Shown: piece by piece, positions 37,410 to 49,863 of the stretch
Layout: each line of letters opens with the position of its first letter
Position numbering within the stretch: the stretch's first letter is position 1
DNA from: Chrysogorgia sp. JL179-B06
Taxonomy: Eukaryota > Cnidaria > Anthozoa > Scleralcyonacea > Chrysogorgiidae
Assembly (NCBI GenBank): GCA_035772405.1
Contig: JAYKKM010000147.1
Location: forward strand, 620,001-684,000
DNA length: 64,000 nt
Direction of reading: 5' to 3'
Notes under the pieces: generated by a model
What the model was told of the DNA's origin: nothing
Seen by the model: the letters and a program-made list of their open reading frames with translations, nothing else
The model's database searches: none
Program-made: the position numbers and the translations under genes

Positions 37410-38150
37410 GCGCCGCTTACACATGCTTAGACCTGGGCTCATGTCTGTATCTGGGTCTATGCTTATACTTGTTCATGTGCTCATGTATGTGCTCACCTCG
37501 TGCTTTTCTTTCGTCATGCTCCTTTTCTGTGCTTATATATATGCTCGTGTCAAAGTGCTTGCGAGTTGTACATGAGCTTTTGCTCATGCCTGTGCATGTG
37601 TTTGTGTGAATATGTGCCTTGTGCTCGTGCCAGCTGTGCATGTGCTTGTGTCTGTCAGTGCTTGTGCTCATGCTTGAGTTTGTATCTGTGCCGTTTGTAC
37701 GTACTCATGTCAGTGCATATACTTGTGTCTGTGTTCATGCATGTGCAGTTTGTGGTTCTGCTCATAAACCTGTACACGTGTGTGTGTGTTTGTGTCTGAG
37801 CTTGTGCAGATTAAGCATGTGCATGTTTGTGTTCATACCTGTGCACATATCATGTTTGTGTCTGTTCATCTGTTTATGCCTGTGCACATGTTTATATCTG
37901 TTCTTCTGTTCATACCTTTGCATATGTCTGTGTTTGTTCTCATATATGTGCACGTGTTTGTGTCTGTGTTTGTGCTCTTATCTGTTCATGTATTTGGCTT
38001 ATATGTGTCTGTGTTTTGCTCATATCTGTGCACCTATTTGTGTCTGTTCTGTCGCCGAAAATAAATAAATAAATAAAAACAAACAAACAAACAAAAACGT
38101 ATAAGGAAAATGACCGGGAAATGTTCTTGTACACGTGTTTGTGTCTGTGC
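37410..38150. repeat. TG-rich degenerate minisatellite
   Basis: Irregular units such as CTTGTGTCTGTGTTCATGC and CTGTGCACATGTTTGTG run for about 700 bp, interrupted by an AATAAATAAATAAAAACAAA tract at 38060. It yields Cys/Leu/Val-rich frames on the plus strand and His/Lys-rich frames on the minus strand; none is supported as a gene. Confidence 0.8.
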
Positions 38151-39399
38151 CATAATTAAAGGTGAAACTCGTCAAATCATTAGTTGATAGACGCAAAAAA
38201 ATTTGTTTTAATAATTAATGCACATCTAAGGTGGACAATTATTGCATGTATTAAGTACTACAGTGCAGGAGCCTTAATTAAGTTCGTGATCATTGAATAA
38301 CGACCATCTCAAATAAATACTGAGAAGACCTGTTGCCACCCCTGTTTCATGAGACGAACAACCATTTGAAAGAGCTCTATCGTACAACAATTTTCTCATG
38401 CTTCTTCGTGAAGAAAAACGTTTCTCATCATAGTCATGAATTGGATGTAATTGTTGTCCCTCGTCGTCATTTTGTATCTAGAGAAAAAATTAAGATTCAT
38501 AATGATTTATTGGCTAAAGATAATATAAAATACATGCGAAAAAATATACAACCTGTTGCAAGATGTCAACAGGTGTGATCAAAGTTGTGTTACCAACTGT
38601 GCCAGGATTGCTCATGAGCTATTATAACAGTATTGTCACAGCATTGTTCAGCTAATACTCGTGTTACAACTTGTTCACAAGATCAAGCAAAAATGATAAC
38701 AACATAGCGAACATTTTGTTAATTTGTAGCTTAATGTTTGTAACTCGTTAAGGAAAACGGGAAAATCTTGAGCCTCGAGCGGGAATCGATCCTAAAACCT
38801 TCCGATTACTAGATGGACGCTTAACCATTGAGCTAGGGCCAGGACTCGTGACGACAGAGCCAGGTTACTTTCGATATTTGTACTGGGTTCGAGTCTGATA
38901 CTGCAACTGGTCATGGATAATGTCAGTCAGTCGTTGTCAATTTCGGTCAAACGGTCGATTTTGTTAATGTTAACTGAGAATTGTCAGCTCGTTGTTGCTA
39001 AACAACATTGTTGAAAAAAGGGAGCTTTTGCAAGCTAGGATGAGGATGGTTGTAAATAAACAATAGTATTTCTGTAATATACTATGGGATTCTTGTTTTC
39101 GCATACAAATTACACGAACAGGGGGCAGGGGCACCGCGCCCTGAGTCTATATTCAATCGTTCCTAAGGGTGTCTTGGCCAATGCAAGGGGTGTTGTGGTG
39201 CTTCAGCTGGTGATTTCTGATGACTTTGGCATAGTTGACAGCTTTTCACATCTGCTTAGAAATCTTTGTCCATCCCTCGCCACCAAACATAGTTTCGTGC
39301 TTATGATGTGCTTCATGAAGAACTTTCATAGTTCTCCCTCTTCCTTGCTTGGGTATTATAACTCTGAAGCTCTATAGCACACAGCTATCTTCCACGCTA
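38151..39399. other. Intergenic, one SINE-like unit
   Basis: 38770-38850 (minus) reads CCTAGCTCAATGGTTAAGCG, TAATCGGAAGG and GGATCGATTCCCGCTCGAG, a tRNA-like head. The remainder has no recognised feature, although the part above about 39080 may belong to the Gypsy remnant that follows on the minus strand. Confidence 0.5.
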
Positions 39400-41420
39400 A
39401 TCTCTTCCCTCCTATATTGAAATGCTTGGTCGTCACAGGTCGAGGCCCAGCTTCCCAAAGTATTCTGGAGTACGTGGGAAAGAATGGGTTTCGTTTTGTT
39501 CCAAATGGAGTTGGTAGGGTCGTTGGCATCTCAGGAAGTGGTAAGCGACTGAACCCAGCATTACTGTTGGACTTCAAAGAGTGCCTATCTTTGAATTCGG
39601 GGTGCTGTTTGGGCTGAAATCTATTTATTTTCACTGAAAAGGCCTTCCAATGGCTTGTGGTCAGTTTTTATGACGAATTTGCTGCCATATAAAAACTGGT
39701 GAACTTTTTTAACTCTGCCTAAAACCACTGCAAGAGTTTCCATCCTTGTTGATTTGGATATATATCCAATATGGGCGTTCAGTCCCATCAGGCATCTGAT
39801 GCGACAGCACTGCTCGTACGCCATAGTTGGATGCGGCACTTTCAAGTGTTATATCCAATTCTGGATTAAAATGCTATTGTACTCGAGAATTCACATTGTC
39901 GTGTTTTATGCTTCTGGACGCCGCCATTTTCAAATGTGTTCGATGACTCAAGATTGATTTATTTTTCGGGTACAGTTCCCCTTTAAGCCTCCACTTGGAA
40001 TTTCCTTATTCCCATGTTGTTCATTTCCTTAGAAGTCCATGGAGGGGTTCCAGGATAGTAGCTGCCGCTGGTAAGAATCGGTGGTAATAATTTAACATTC
40101 CTAAGAATGCTTGCAGCTTGGTTCACAGGTTCAATGTCATTTCCGTTGATCACATACCTACAGTAGGTGACTTGTGTTCTCATGAAGAAACAATTCTCTT
40201 GCCTCAATCAAAACCAGCCCTCCCCAATTTCATCAAAACTTCTTTGAGATTTCTCAGATGATCTGCATCATTGATACCTGCATGTGACTAATATGTCATC
40301 AATTCTTACAACCACACGTTGAATGCTTTGCAGTAGATTCTCCATTACTCGCTCATGGAATATTCCCGGAGCAGATGATATCCCAAATGGTAGACGGTTG
40401 TACTGATAAAGTCCACGATGGATGTTGAGTTGATAATTCATCCAGTATCAATTGCAGATATGCTTGGGACATGTCCAATTTTGTGAATATATGCCTTCTA
40501 ACACGTGTTGGCAGTAGACCTTCGGTCTTGCAAATTACTTGAGTTGTACGGTGCAATTGTAAATAATCTCCACAGATTCTCACCGATCCATTCGATTTTA
40601 CTACCGGAAAAATATGGTATATATGGTATATATATATGGTACGAAACGAGCTTTCAAGTGTCTTGGTTTTGCTTGTCGATCGACGTAAATCTTTGCCTCA
40701 ACCCCCTTTAGTCTTCCTAAAATCTCTTCATAAACTGGCTTGTGTTACTCCAGTATCTTCTGATTGGGTATCCTTTTTAAACACTTTGCTCCAATCCAGC
40801 TCGATCACATGATGATATGAAGCCAATCTCTACGAAATAGATTCTGTCCTTGACCTTTCACAACCACAGTTTGTTGCATGAGTTTGTGGCTCTTATATAT
40901 CTGACTGAAATTTGCACGGTTCCCGCCATTGAAATTTCTTCTCCTGTGTATAGGTGCATAATTTCACCACCGTTTCCTGTAATATACCCCATTGTTGTCG
41001 ACATTGCACGTTTAGTTTCCTCATTTATTATCACCTTTGACGCTCCTGACGTCCTATGCATGTCGATTTCCAATACTTGAGGTCTTCCCCCGAGTTCCAC
41101 GTTGACTTGAAATGCTTTCTCTTTAACGCCTATCAAGGAATACATTGAATAGAGGTATAATTGTCAATTTCGCTTCCTTCTTGCACTCGGTTTCTTTTTT
41201 GTTGCCGTTCGGGTGTTTTCGGTTTTCCGAACTACTTGCCTTTCTTGAAAGACTTCTTTGTGCGACACTTCTTCGCCTTATGACCTTTCTTATCGCAATT
41301 GTAGCACTTGACCTCTTTGAATTTGCAAGTAGAAGGCTCATGCGTACCTCCATGCACCTCGTGGTTTATGGTTTAGATTATCCACGCGACCAGGTGTTTC
41401 CTCCGTTTTGAACTGGATGG
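39400..41420 (-). pseudogene. Gypsy-type LTR retrotransposon remnant 3 (zinc knuckle, protease, RT, RNase H)
   Basis: In coding order on the minus strand: CCHC zinc knuckle CYNCDKKGHKAKKC (41265-41306), protease-like LEIDMHRTSGASKVIINEET near 41060 with the DTG region altered, RT pieces at 40353-40583 (VRICGDYLQLHRTTQVICKT; FTKLDMSQAYLQLILDE), then RNase H YGSKFVIKTDHKPLEGLF at 39621-39845 and a linker with SRLPLPEMPTT near 39550. Frames and stops break it throughout. Confidence 0.75.
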
Positions 41421-41740
41421 TTGTAAATTACCTGAGTTTTTAGAAACGCTTTCCATCACTAACGCTATTTTATATATAATTTTATATTATATATTTCTAA
41501 TAAATTGCAACATGAATTTGTCCAACTAAAAGTTTGTGGTATGTTTACGATAAAAGAGAGAATAAGCCAGGGTCTTCTCCATCCTCCATTTTGAGAAGAG
41601 CCTGGGTACGAGGTTGATTATCACCCTCGCTAGCGAGGGGATAAACCATAGACGACTTTATGTTAGGTGTATCCATGAGGATCCCATGAGGATCCAGCCA
41701 TCCCAAAGGAACAACGGCGCATACACTTCTTGTCGCAAAT

Positions 41741-41905
41741 GGCTAAAAGACTCAAAGGACATTTCTGTTTTTGTCTGGTCTTTATTTTTGGTTAGCTTAG
41801 GCCGTTAGCTACGATTAGGGTTAGAGTTAGGATTATGATTGGGATTAGGATTAAACTAGTTCCTGAAAATGGCCGGAATGTCCTTTTGAGTCATCCCTTT
41901 TAGCC
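41741..41905. mobile_element. MITE with telomere-like interior (copy 1)
   Basis: Left end GGCTAAAAGACTCAAAGGAC and right end GTCCTTTTGAGTCATCCC then TTTTAGCC are inverted repeats. The interior has TTAGGGTTAGAGTTAGGATT-type motifs. The same element is present at 59023-59226. Confidence 0.75.
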
Positions 41906-42323
41906 TTGTTCCTTCTTGTCACTATTCACGACATCTGTATTCTCCATTTCTATGGCGGACAGAATATATGAAATGTGAGCGTAGACAGAATGAGTCATCG
42001 CCACAAATGCCAACTGAAAAATGTGACTAACTCTTCTCGTGAGTCCGACACAAAGAATGCATGCAAAGGAAGCTACGATGCCGCGGGACCGCGAGATAAA
42101 CTTTCATTGTCTAGGATTCACATGAAAATCATAGCCGTATTTATAGTATGTGTTCCATATAAGGAATAGCAAATACATTGTCCTGACGAGCAAATGCGTT
42201 GCCCTGATGAGCAATGGAGACGAGAGGTGCTAACCCTAAACCCAAAATAACGTTAATCCAACCCTAAACCCCTAAACTTAAACCGCCTCTTATAAGGTAT
42301 CAGGATGTATATATTTACATTAC

Positions 42324-43268
42324 CTTGTGATAGTAATCGTTAGTTTCCGTTCCGAAACATCCATGCTCGCTATCTTGCCACTTGATCATATTTCGAAGAG
42401 TTCTGTGATTTAGAAAATCCTTAAATCCAAGAATACCACAAACTAACCCTTGTTCTAAGAACAAATCTGTTTCGCCATTGGATACCACGTTTCGTTGTAC
42501 TACATTCATCTCGTCGAGGATTTGCGCACACTTCTTTTCCAAAAACTCATCGACGTTGGTTGCGCTCTCTCCCGCACCCCAATGAGGCAACTTCTTAATT
42601 TCTCTTTCCAAAATATGACGACAACCACTTTCGAAGCCAAGCAGAAAGTAGAGCACTTGATGAGTATTACCATAACCCCTTAGCTTGCGACTTGTCATTA
42701 GTTTTAAACAATCAACACTGACATAACAAGGATTCTTTTGTCCAGCAGCGGTTCCCATGATCTCAGTCATACACCTATCTGATATTTTCTCGTTGAAAGT
42801 TTCGCCGTGACGGGAGCCATTGTCATCTAGTGTAGACTTTCTATTTAGATTCCAGCTGTTCAATTTTCTAAAATCTTTAAATGATGTCCATGGTTTTTCT
42901 ACAATAGGTTTAAAGTTTTGGTAATATTCGGGCTGATAGTCATTCAGGTGAGGTAGAGCTTCAGTTGCCGTTTCCTTCACCGTTTTGAGCAGAGAGGTTA
43001 ATCTTGTTGTAAAACGTCGACCAGTTGCTGTATCATCAACTTTATTGAACTCATTCAGTATCTTTGTAATACCACCTTCAGCTACACGAAGACCAAAAAT
43101 GGAATCCAAATTTACTTTGTCAATGCTTCTTACATAGAAGTCAATGACGTTTTCCAGTGAACGTAATGTTCTTGAAACGTCCGCCTCATTATTGTTGTGA
43201 TTATCAGACGAACACAGCGATTGAGAAATGGCTAAAGCCAGGACTAACATGAAAATCTTATTCAGCAT
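42324..43268 (-). CDS. C16orf89-like (DUF4735) secreted protein, exon 1
   Basis: 315 codons from ATG 43268 to a CAAG|GTAATG donor at 42324/42323. It starts with a signal peptide (MLNKIFMLVLALAISQSLC). The body matches the C16orf89 / UPF0764 (DUF4735) family: SLENVIDFYVRSIDKVNLDS, FGLRVAEG, the conserved cysteine series DRCMTEIMGT, NPCYVSVDC, HQVLYFLLGFESGC, KKCAQIL, LVCGILGF, and W.D...GCFG at the end. The family is secreted and of unknown biochemical function; the human gene is expressed mainly in thyroid. The family's C-terminal part (with a DGC..H motif in the paralogue) is missing here and should lie in a later exon not found in 35-42 kb. Paralogue of the gene at 57836. Confidence 0.85.
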
Positions 43269-45300
43269 GATGGTCGGTTATGAATAGTTTACCGAGTTAA
43301 ACACCTTCCAAAGGAAAATTAAACAGTAACTAAGGTAAACTCAAAATATTGCTTGTCAAAATCTTTAATATTTATTAAGCTTTGTTTAAACATACATGCG
43401 TAAACATACGCATTTTAATTCTAATGCTGCATGTGACTGCAGGTGAAAATATAATTAAATAAATAGAAAGTATAGTTTAAGATAAGGTTTCCCCAGGGAG
43501 ATTGAAGTCAAATTGTTCGATGGTTATATGGAGGATATTACTGCATGACCGTGCGGAGATATGAATTTTATGTTCGAGTGTTGGTAATCTCTATCACGAG
43601 TGAGAGAAGCGAACGATCTGTGAGACATATATACATCATGAAAAGTCTGAAAACGGATCCTAAACACAGTTCCGTTACTTTTACGCTCCGCTTTCAAAGT
43701 ACCCTAATTCCTTGTCATTGATAATATGTTTTTGACGCATTTTTGGTAAATATATATGATTAATACGCGACTATTTTTTAGACGTCGAACTTCACATGTG
43801 CCGAACTCATTTAGCTTAAACAATAGATTACGCTGATTTGCATTGAGTTCGGCACATGTGAAGTTCGACATCTAAATCGGGCATTATAGCGACTAAAAAT
43901 CAGACAAGACAAGCAAGAAATACCATGTCGCTGGTTCACTGAATTCCAGCGGCGGGAAAGGCCTTGAAGTTGCATTTTTCGCAACTGGTCCCGGTTTGGT
44001 CTTAAAATGTATATATTCTATAGTATCGATCACTCGAAATTTTCCTTCACCATAAATCCTTAGAACACGTCGTTAAATTATGACTGATTCGTGTGAACGT
44101 AATAATATTCTGCCGTTGATTCATACCGGACTCGTGTGAACGGTCATGATATGAAAATCACGGCATGAATAATACACAAAAGACTTGCTTTATTTCCATG
44201 ACATCGATTAATTTCCATGGCATCCAACCCGACGGTACAACAATTCAATGACTAATGTGTATCGTGACATTAAGCAGGGATGTATACAGAGTGTCCCCAA
44301 AAAAAGGCTACTTTTCAAATTCAAATGAGTGTGTTAATTCAAACAACCTATTGTGTTTAATATCCCATGTGTATAAAACTGTGTGTTTTTATGCATTCGT
44401 AGTTCAAAAGCGATAATGAATTTCAAAGAACTACAATAGGTTGCTTGAATTAACATGCTAATTTGAATTTGAAAAGGTAGCCTTTTTTTGGGACACCCTG
44501 TATAGCCACGCCGGGCGGAGCCGGGCACTCAAGGTAATTTTTTCAATCTAGCCCGGCAATTTAATTAAAAACAAAGACAATCTAATTTTGTATGAAGTTT
44601 TCTACTTTGTTAAAATAAAATACACTGTTGTAAGACTAAGTTGTTCATTTATGTAATTAATTATTCTACTTTATAGAAATATTTCTTAAAAACGACGATC
44701 AGACACTCTGTTAAAAAATTACCTTTATATTTTGCAGGCTTGCCCGGTTTGCCGGGATCCCGGTTGTCGCACTACCGGGCAGGTTGGGGATGAAATTGCT
44801 CGCTTCATCTCGGTCAGGACATTGGTTTCTTTGTGGTTGATTATATTGTTTTATTGTTTTAATCAACCAATCACAAAACTTGATAGTATAGGTAGGTGGC
44901 GACCCACATGTTGGACCAACATGGTTGCCTGCAGACGTAACGTGCAAGTCATCAATATCGTTAACATTTTCACTTGGAGCCGCCATTTTGAAATCATGTA
45001 AAATGCGTTCTTATGATTGTCATCTTCGTGTATGTCATAATTGTCATTCACTAACATGAGCCTAAAGGGCATTTCGCATCATTTACCAGTGAACCACCAA
45101 CGAGACCTGTTTCAAACATCGAAATTATTATGTCAAATAAAACACTTCGCATGCAGATTTGAGTCTTTGAGAAGACGCGTGACATTTGAGCCGAATAAAT
45201 TAAACGCATGATCGATGGGTCGTAATATGATCCACGGGGATGCTGAGGGTTAAATGGGGTTTTAAGCGTAATGCTGCTACACAAATAGTGCAGGCTCAAT
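43269..45300. other. Upstream flank of the C16orf89-like gene, with MITE and SINE fragments
   Basis: Includes an inverted repeat at 43781-43873 (GACGTCGAACTTCACATGTG and its reverse complement) and a SINE-tail copy at 43948-44062 (TTGAAGTTGCATTTTTCGCA; CTCGAAATTTTCCTTCACCA). A mariner-like MITE lies at 44287-44500. A repeat at 44816-44904 recurs at 50177-50268. No gene. Confidence 0.55.
44287..44500. mobile_element. Tc1/mariner-like MITE with TA target site
   Basis: Ends CAGAGTGTCCCCAAAAAAAG and CTTTTTTTGGGACACCCTG are inverted repeats, flanked by TA on both sides (44285-44286 and 44501-44502). The arms extend inward (CTTTTCAAATTCAAAT; GTTAATTCAAACAACCTATT). At 214 bp it has no room for a transposase. 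Confidence 0.85.
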
Positions 45301-45309
45301 GTCCATAAT

Positions 45310-47600
45310 TTCTGGCCATGTCGTTGGAGTCGAATAACTTGATACAGCATGTCAAATCCCCTACACATAACCGTGGTCACCTTCTTGATCTCGTTATTAC
45401 TCGTAATTCAGATGCCGTTATATCCAATATAAGACTAAGTTCATCATTGCAGCTTTCTTCCGATCATGCTGTAATCACTGGTCGAATCTCTGTTCCCAGC
45501 CCTAAACCCACAATAATTTTTGTGAATCACCGGAAGCTTCGGAATATTGACTTGTGTGCTTTCAGCGAATCTATTTGCGCAACGACTCTTATCACCGAAC
45601 CTTGTTTAGATCTGGACTCATTGTCCATCAGTACAATATTAACTTGAGGAATATCCTTGATATGCATGCTCCTAAACGCCCCCGGTTTCTCACCATCCGG
45701 CCCCATGGTTTGATGAATCTCTTCGCGAAGCTAAGGCAAAGAAAAGAAGATATGAAAGGAAATATAGATTCGATAAGCAGATTTTTAGGGACTATATTGG
45801 GATTCCTATTATCGTCGTCTGAATGATGTTAAAACGTCATATCATCGGAAACGTTTCAGTAATGTTGACCAGCGGTCCCTTTTTCGTGAAGTAGACATTA
45901 TGACCAGTGGGAAAAGGTCCAACATCTTCCCATCCAGCCAACCAATTTTTAACTTATTTTAACGATAAGATTCGCAATCTTCGCAATAAATTATCTGAAC
46001 TACCTGTTCTATAACTTAATATTTATCTTCCTCCATATGAATGCAGCTCATGCTTCTCATCTTTTTCACCTGTAACAGAGACCCGCATCAAGCAGATTGT
46101 TATGAAGTCTCCTACTAAATTCTGTGAATTAGACCCTATCCAAACTGTGATTTTGAAAGAATGTCTTCATGTGCTCTTAACACCTATTACTAACATTGTA
46201 AATCTATCTTTGGGCGGTGGTTCTATGCCAGATGTTTTGAAAGTTTCTCAACCTGCTCCTATCGTAAAGAAAGTATCAATGGACCCCGAAGATATGAGTA
46301 GTTTTCGTCCAATTTCAAATTTGCAGTTTATCTCAAAGACTATTGAGCGAGCCGCATCTTATCAACTCATTGCCTATCAAATGGAAAATAAATTATATCC
46401 TAAGATTCAATCTGCGCTCAGACAGGGACATAGCACTGAGACAGCTCTTTTGCGTGTTCAAAACGATCTTTTGGAGGCACTACACTCTGGGAATCAAGCT
46501 TTACTGGTAATGCTCGATTTTTCTGCAGCTTTCGATACAATTGACCATAAAATTTTACTCTCTCGTCTGGAAAATCGTTTCGGAATTAGTGATACAGCTC
46601 TATCCTGGTTTCGATCATATCTCACATCTCGAACTCAGTACGTGAAAGTGAACGGTAAAAAGTCGGAATCCTCCCACTGTTACAAGGTGTGCCTCAGGGG
46701 TCGGTTCTTGGACCATTACTTTTTTCTCTTTATGTTTCTCCACTAGAAGATATTTTTGCTGCCCATAAAGTTGATGTTATGATCTATGCCGACGACACTC
46801 AGCTCTATATCACCTTAAAGGAACAGGACGCTGACATTGCCATTCACAGACAGACTTGAACATTGTCTTCATGATATTCAGTCTTGGTGCCATCAAAACA
46901 AGTTGTTTTTAAACGATGGTAAAACTGAAGCTATTCACTGTATTCTGCATATGCTGGATCAATTCCACCTACTCCCAGCATCTATATTGTGAGATAAACT
47001 CTCAATATTAAAATATTAATCAATATTAAAACTGAAGTCCGTGACCTTGGTGTTATTATGGACGAAAATCTCTCCCTGAAGAATCATGAAAAATCTATCT
47101 GTAAATCAGCTTACATAGCCTTAAGGAACATTGGCAGTTTACGTAAGTACCTTGACCAATCGACTGTGGAGCGGCTGGTTCATGCTTTTGTTACAATTGA
47201 AATAGTCTCCTTTATGGGCTCCCACAATGTGAGATCAAGAAACTCCAACATGTGCAGAACACTGCAGCTAGAATTGTAACAAAGTCCAACAGAAGAGCAT
47301 ATTACTCCTACTTTAAAAGAGCTCCACTGGCTGCCTATACAGAGTCGAATTAAATTTAAGTTAGCTTTAATGGTCTTTAAAGCTTTAAACAATCTGGCTC
47401 CATCCTATCTTAAAAACCTTTTGCCACCTTATCAAACTTCGCGGTGCTTAAGATCATCCTCGAGGAACTTGCTTCAAGAACCCAGGACAAAGACGAAAAC
47501 GTACGGAGATCGATCATTTAGGAAGGCAGGATCGGCAGTTTTGAACAGCCTACCAAATGAATTAAGATTAGAGACATCTGTTGACACTTTTAAGCAGTAT
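45310..47600 (+). pseudogene. CR1/L2-like LINE (endonuclease 3' part, RT, C-terminus)
   Basis: The endonuclease end (LIQHVKSPTHNRGHLLDLVI, SSDHAVITG) is at 45318-45540. RT is at 46102-46746 (SSFRPISNLQFISKTIER, RQGHSTETALLRV, LDFSAAFDTIDHK), then a frameshift and [18 protein letters not shown] at 46780. The C-terminus is at 47058-47657 (HWLPIQSRIKFKLALMVFKA and FRKAGSAVLNSLPNEL). Several frameshifts and stops. At about 47600 it runs directly into a minus-strand BEL/Pao fragment. Confidence 0.82.
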
Positions 47601-47601
47601 A

Positions 47602-48300
47602 TACTTGCAATACTGGGAATCCTTCTATTTCTTCTCGTACGTTGTGTGCTAAGTTGACGGCCATATGCTCTGAGACCAACCTCGTTCCTTGAGTCGAGTT
47701 ATAGGCGTGGTATGGTATGGTGAGGTCCGTTTTGGCCAGTCTTGCTTTTGCAGTTACTAGACCGGTGCTTACTCCCGATGCCACACCATTTCCACTGGTG
47801 TCTCCTAATGCATGAAGTACCACGTCGTCGATTGTTTCTTGATATTGGCAAGTGTCCTGGGCGTGGTTTGGCAATTGAGACTCCCATCTCGTCCATCGTT
47901 TTCTCAGATTACTTGGCAGCTTTCGCGTTCCAAGCACACTTTTCGTTGCATGTAGAGCAACTTTTCTCCAAGTGTAACTGAGTAGTATCCTAGCGGGTTG
48001 TATATTCGGGCCACTTTGCCCACGATTTCTCTCATCATTGGTTCAGTCGTTTCGCTGATAAAAGTCACCCCGATGGTGTATTTGCGTTTATCCTACTTGA
48101 GTCCGAGAAGGTTGCTTTCGTCTGAGTTTGTACCCAGTCGTAGCTCCACTTGTGAGCTCTGAGGCAGTTATTATAGCTCGCTGACGTTGGAACCCCACTT
48201 GTGTAGTTGAAACGTTCTCTAAGATCTCGGTGGCAGCACTTTTAATTCTCTGGGACTTCTCTATTGTCGGTCTACGACTGATTAGGTTGTACACATGCAT
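47602..48300 (-). pseudogene. BEL/Pao LTR retrotransposon fragment (RT connection/RNase H region)
   Basis: Minus strand: FQLHKWGSNVSEL, NLLGLK (then a stop) DKRKYTIGVTF, VARIYNPLGYYSVTLG, RKRWTRWESQLPNHA, DDVVLHALGDTSGNGVASG, KARLAKTDLTIP, MAVNLAHNVREEIEGFPVLQ. The HALGDTSG and KARLAK motifs mark the RNase H-like part of BEL/Pao polyproteins. Frames shift and stops occur. Confidence 0.72.
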
Positions 48301-48419
48301 AGATGCTTTCCTCTTTCTCTTTCACGTACTCGGCATGCTCTAGACGGCAGTTCTCTAAATGCTGTTGCATTACTCCTCCTAACAGGAACGGAGAGGAGAG
48401 CTATGGTTAACAGAGCTAT

Positions 48420-49776
48420 GGTTAACAAGTTTCTACATCCTTGGAATGTATGTCAAGACTTTGTAATTTTAATAATTTATCTATATGACTATAGTAACCA
48501 TCATTCCAGACAGTCGAGTAATAAATGGGCATTATCAATCCATGACATAATTTTACAAGAGTATTTTTAGGAATAAATAATTTTGCCTTTCTGAGAAGTG
48601 CAATGTTCTTCGAAATTTTATTACATTGCACATTGTTGTTGTTTTCCCATTTCAACTGTTCATCAATAATCATACCAAGAGATGTTTTTATTGGAGACTC
48701 GTGTTTGATGTTATCATTCCCTATTGTTATTATCCGCGGGTTTTCATTGATTAAGGCCAGACGATATCTGGAACCAATGATCATAAATTCAGTTTTTGCT
48801 TTATTTTGAGTAAATCTATTTGCAGTAACTCACTGGTGAACTTTGTCAAGATCTTTATTAAGTTTATTTTTAATTTCAGTAGAATTAAGTCCTTTATAAC
48901 ACGAGAGATTTGCATAATCGGCAAATAAGGCGGCAGCTTGCAGTTGACTCTAAACAGTTAGGTAAATAATTAATGTACAAGAGGAAAAGAATACCCCTAT
49001 CAGATAGTTTACCATTATTTATTGCGCAAATTTGCTTCCTTTTACTGAGACATGACTTAAACCATTCAAGACTGTAGCATACAGTTCAAGTTTAGAAATT
49101 AGGGTTCTATGATTTACAGTGTCAAAAGCCTTTTTAGGTCCAAAATTAGGACTCCGTTGATAAGGCCATTTATCAATTTTGTACACCCATTCATTCGTGG
49201 GACTGAGATGCAGTTTCCGTAGAATGGATAGGCTGGAAGCCAAGACTGTTGTTCTACAACTATGTTGTTTTCAGTCATAAACAATCTTAGTTGTTTGTAT
49301 ACTAGTTTTTCAATTTTCAAAATGTTTTGCAACAACAGAGATTGCAGAAATTGGACGGTAGTTCCCACAATCGATCTTAGGCCCTTCTTTGAAGATTGGC
49401 GAGACTCTATAGCCACCTTCGGTAATCCGGGAATATTATATTCCCGTCTGGAGTGACTGGTTGAAAATGTTAACCAATGGCTCAATTACAATATCACTTG
49501 CATCTTTCAATAGCTTCAATTCGTGCCTATGCCATCAATCCCTGATGATTTTTAAATTTTTAAATGTTTTAACTCATCTAGTGCTTCAAGGAGTTCAAGG
49601 TATGTGATATTTCTGAAATAAAACACATTTTCAACAGGGGCGACAAAGCATAGTGGATCAATGTCACTATCTTGAATATTATCTGCTAATTTTAACCTAT
49701 ATGTATCGTTATCTGCAATATTTCTATCTCCTCGTGTTATGTAATATGTCAAGAACGAGAAAGCGTTCTTTACCAC
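48420..49776 (-). pseudogene. LINE fragment (linker, RT, C-terminal part)
   Basis: Minus strand: VENVFYFRNITYLELLEALDEL before the RT, YKQLRLFMTENNIVVEQQS, GVLILDLKR / KKAFDTVNHRTLISKLELY, later AKTEFMIIGSRYRLALINEN and HESPIKTSLGMIIDEQLKWE. This is a jockey/CR1-type RT order. Frameshifts throughout; the YADD box lies in a degraded part near 48920. Confidence 0.72.
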
Positions 49777-49863
49777 GGTATCAAAACACCTAGAAGTGTG
49801 TTGAAAAAATATAGGCCGAGTTTTCTAACAACTTCGAGGTGTTTTGAGACCGTGGTAAAGAAC
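49765..49863. repeat. Hairpin (GTTCTTTACCACGGT...ACCGTGGTAAAGAAC)
   Basis: Inverted arms GTTCTTTACCACGGTATCAA and GACCGTGGTAAAGAAC enclose about 60 bp. A third GTTCTTTACCACGATATC occurs at 49950. It begins the repeat family whose second copy lies at 53000-53470. Confidence 0.7.

Noticed and set aside
37334..38134. Cys-rich and His/Lys-rich frames on both strands
   Set aside because: Products of a TG-rich minisatellite; all frames are similarly open and none has domain structure.
42230..42290. Telomere-like CCCTAAAC stretch
   Set aside because: Only a few degenerate units; too short to indicate a chromosome end, and similar motifs occur inside MITEs.
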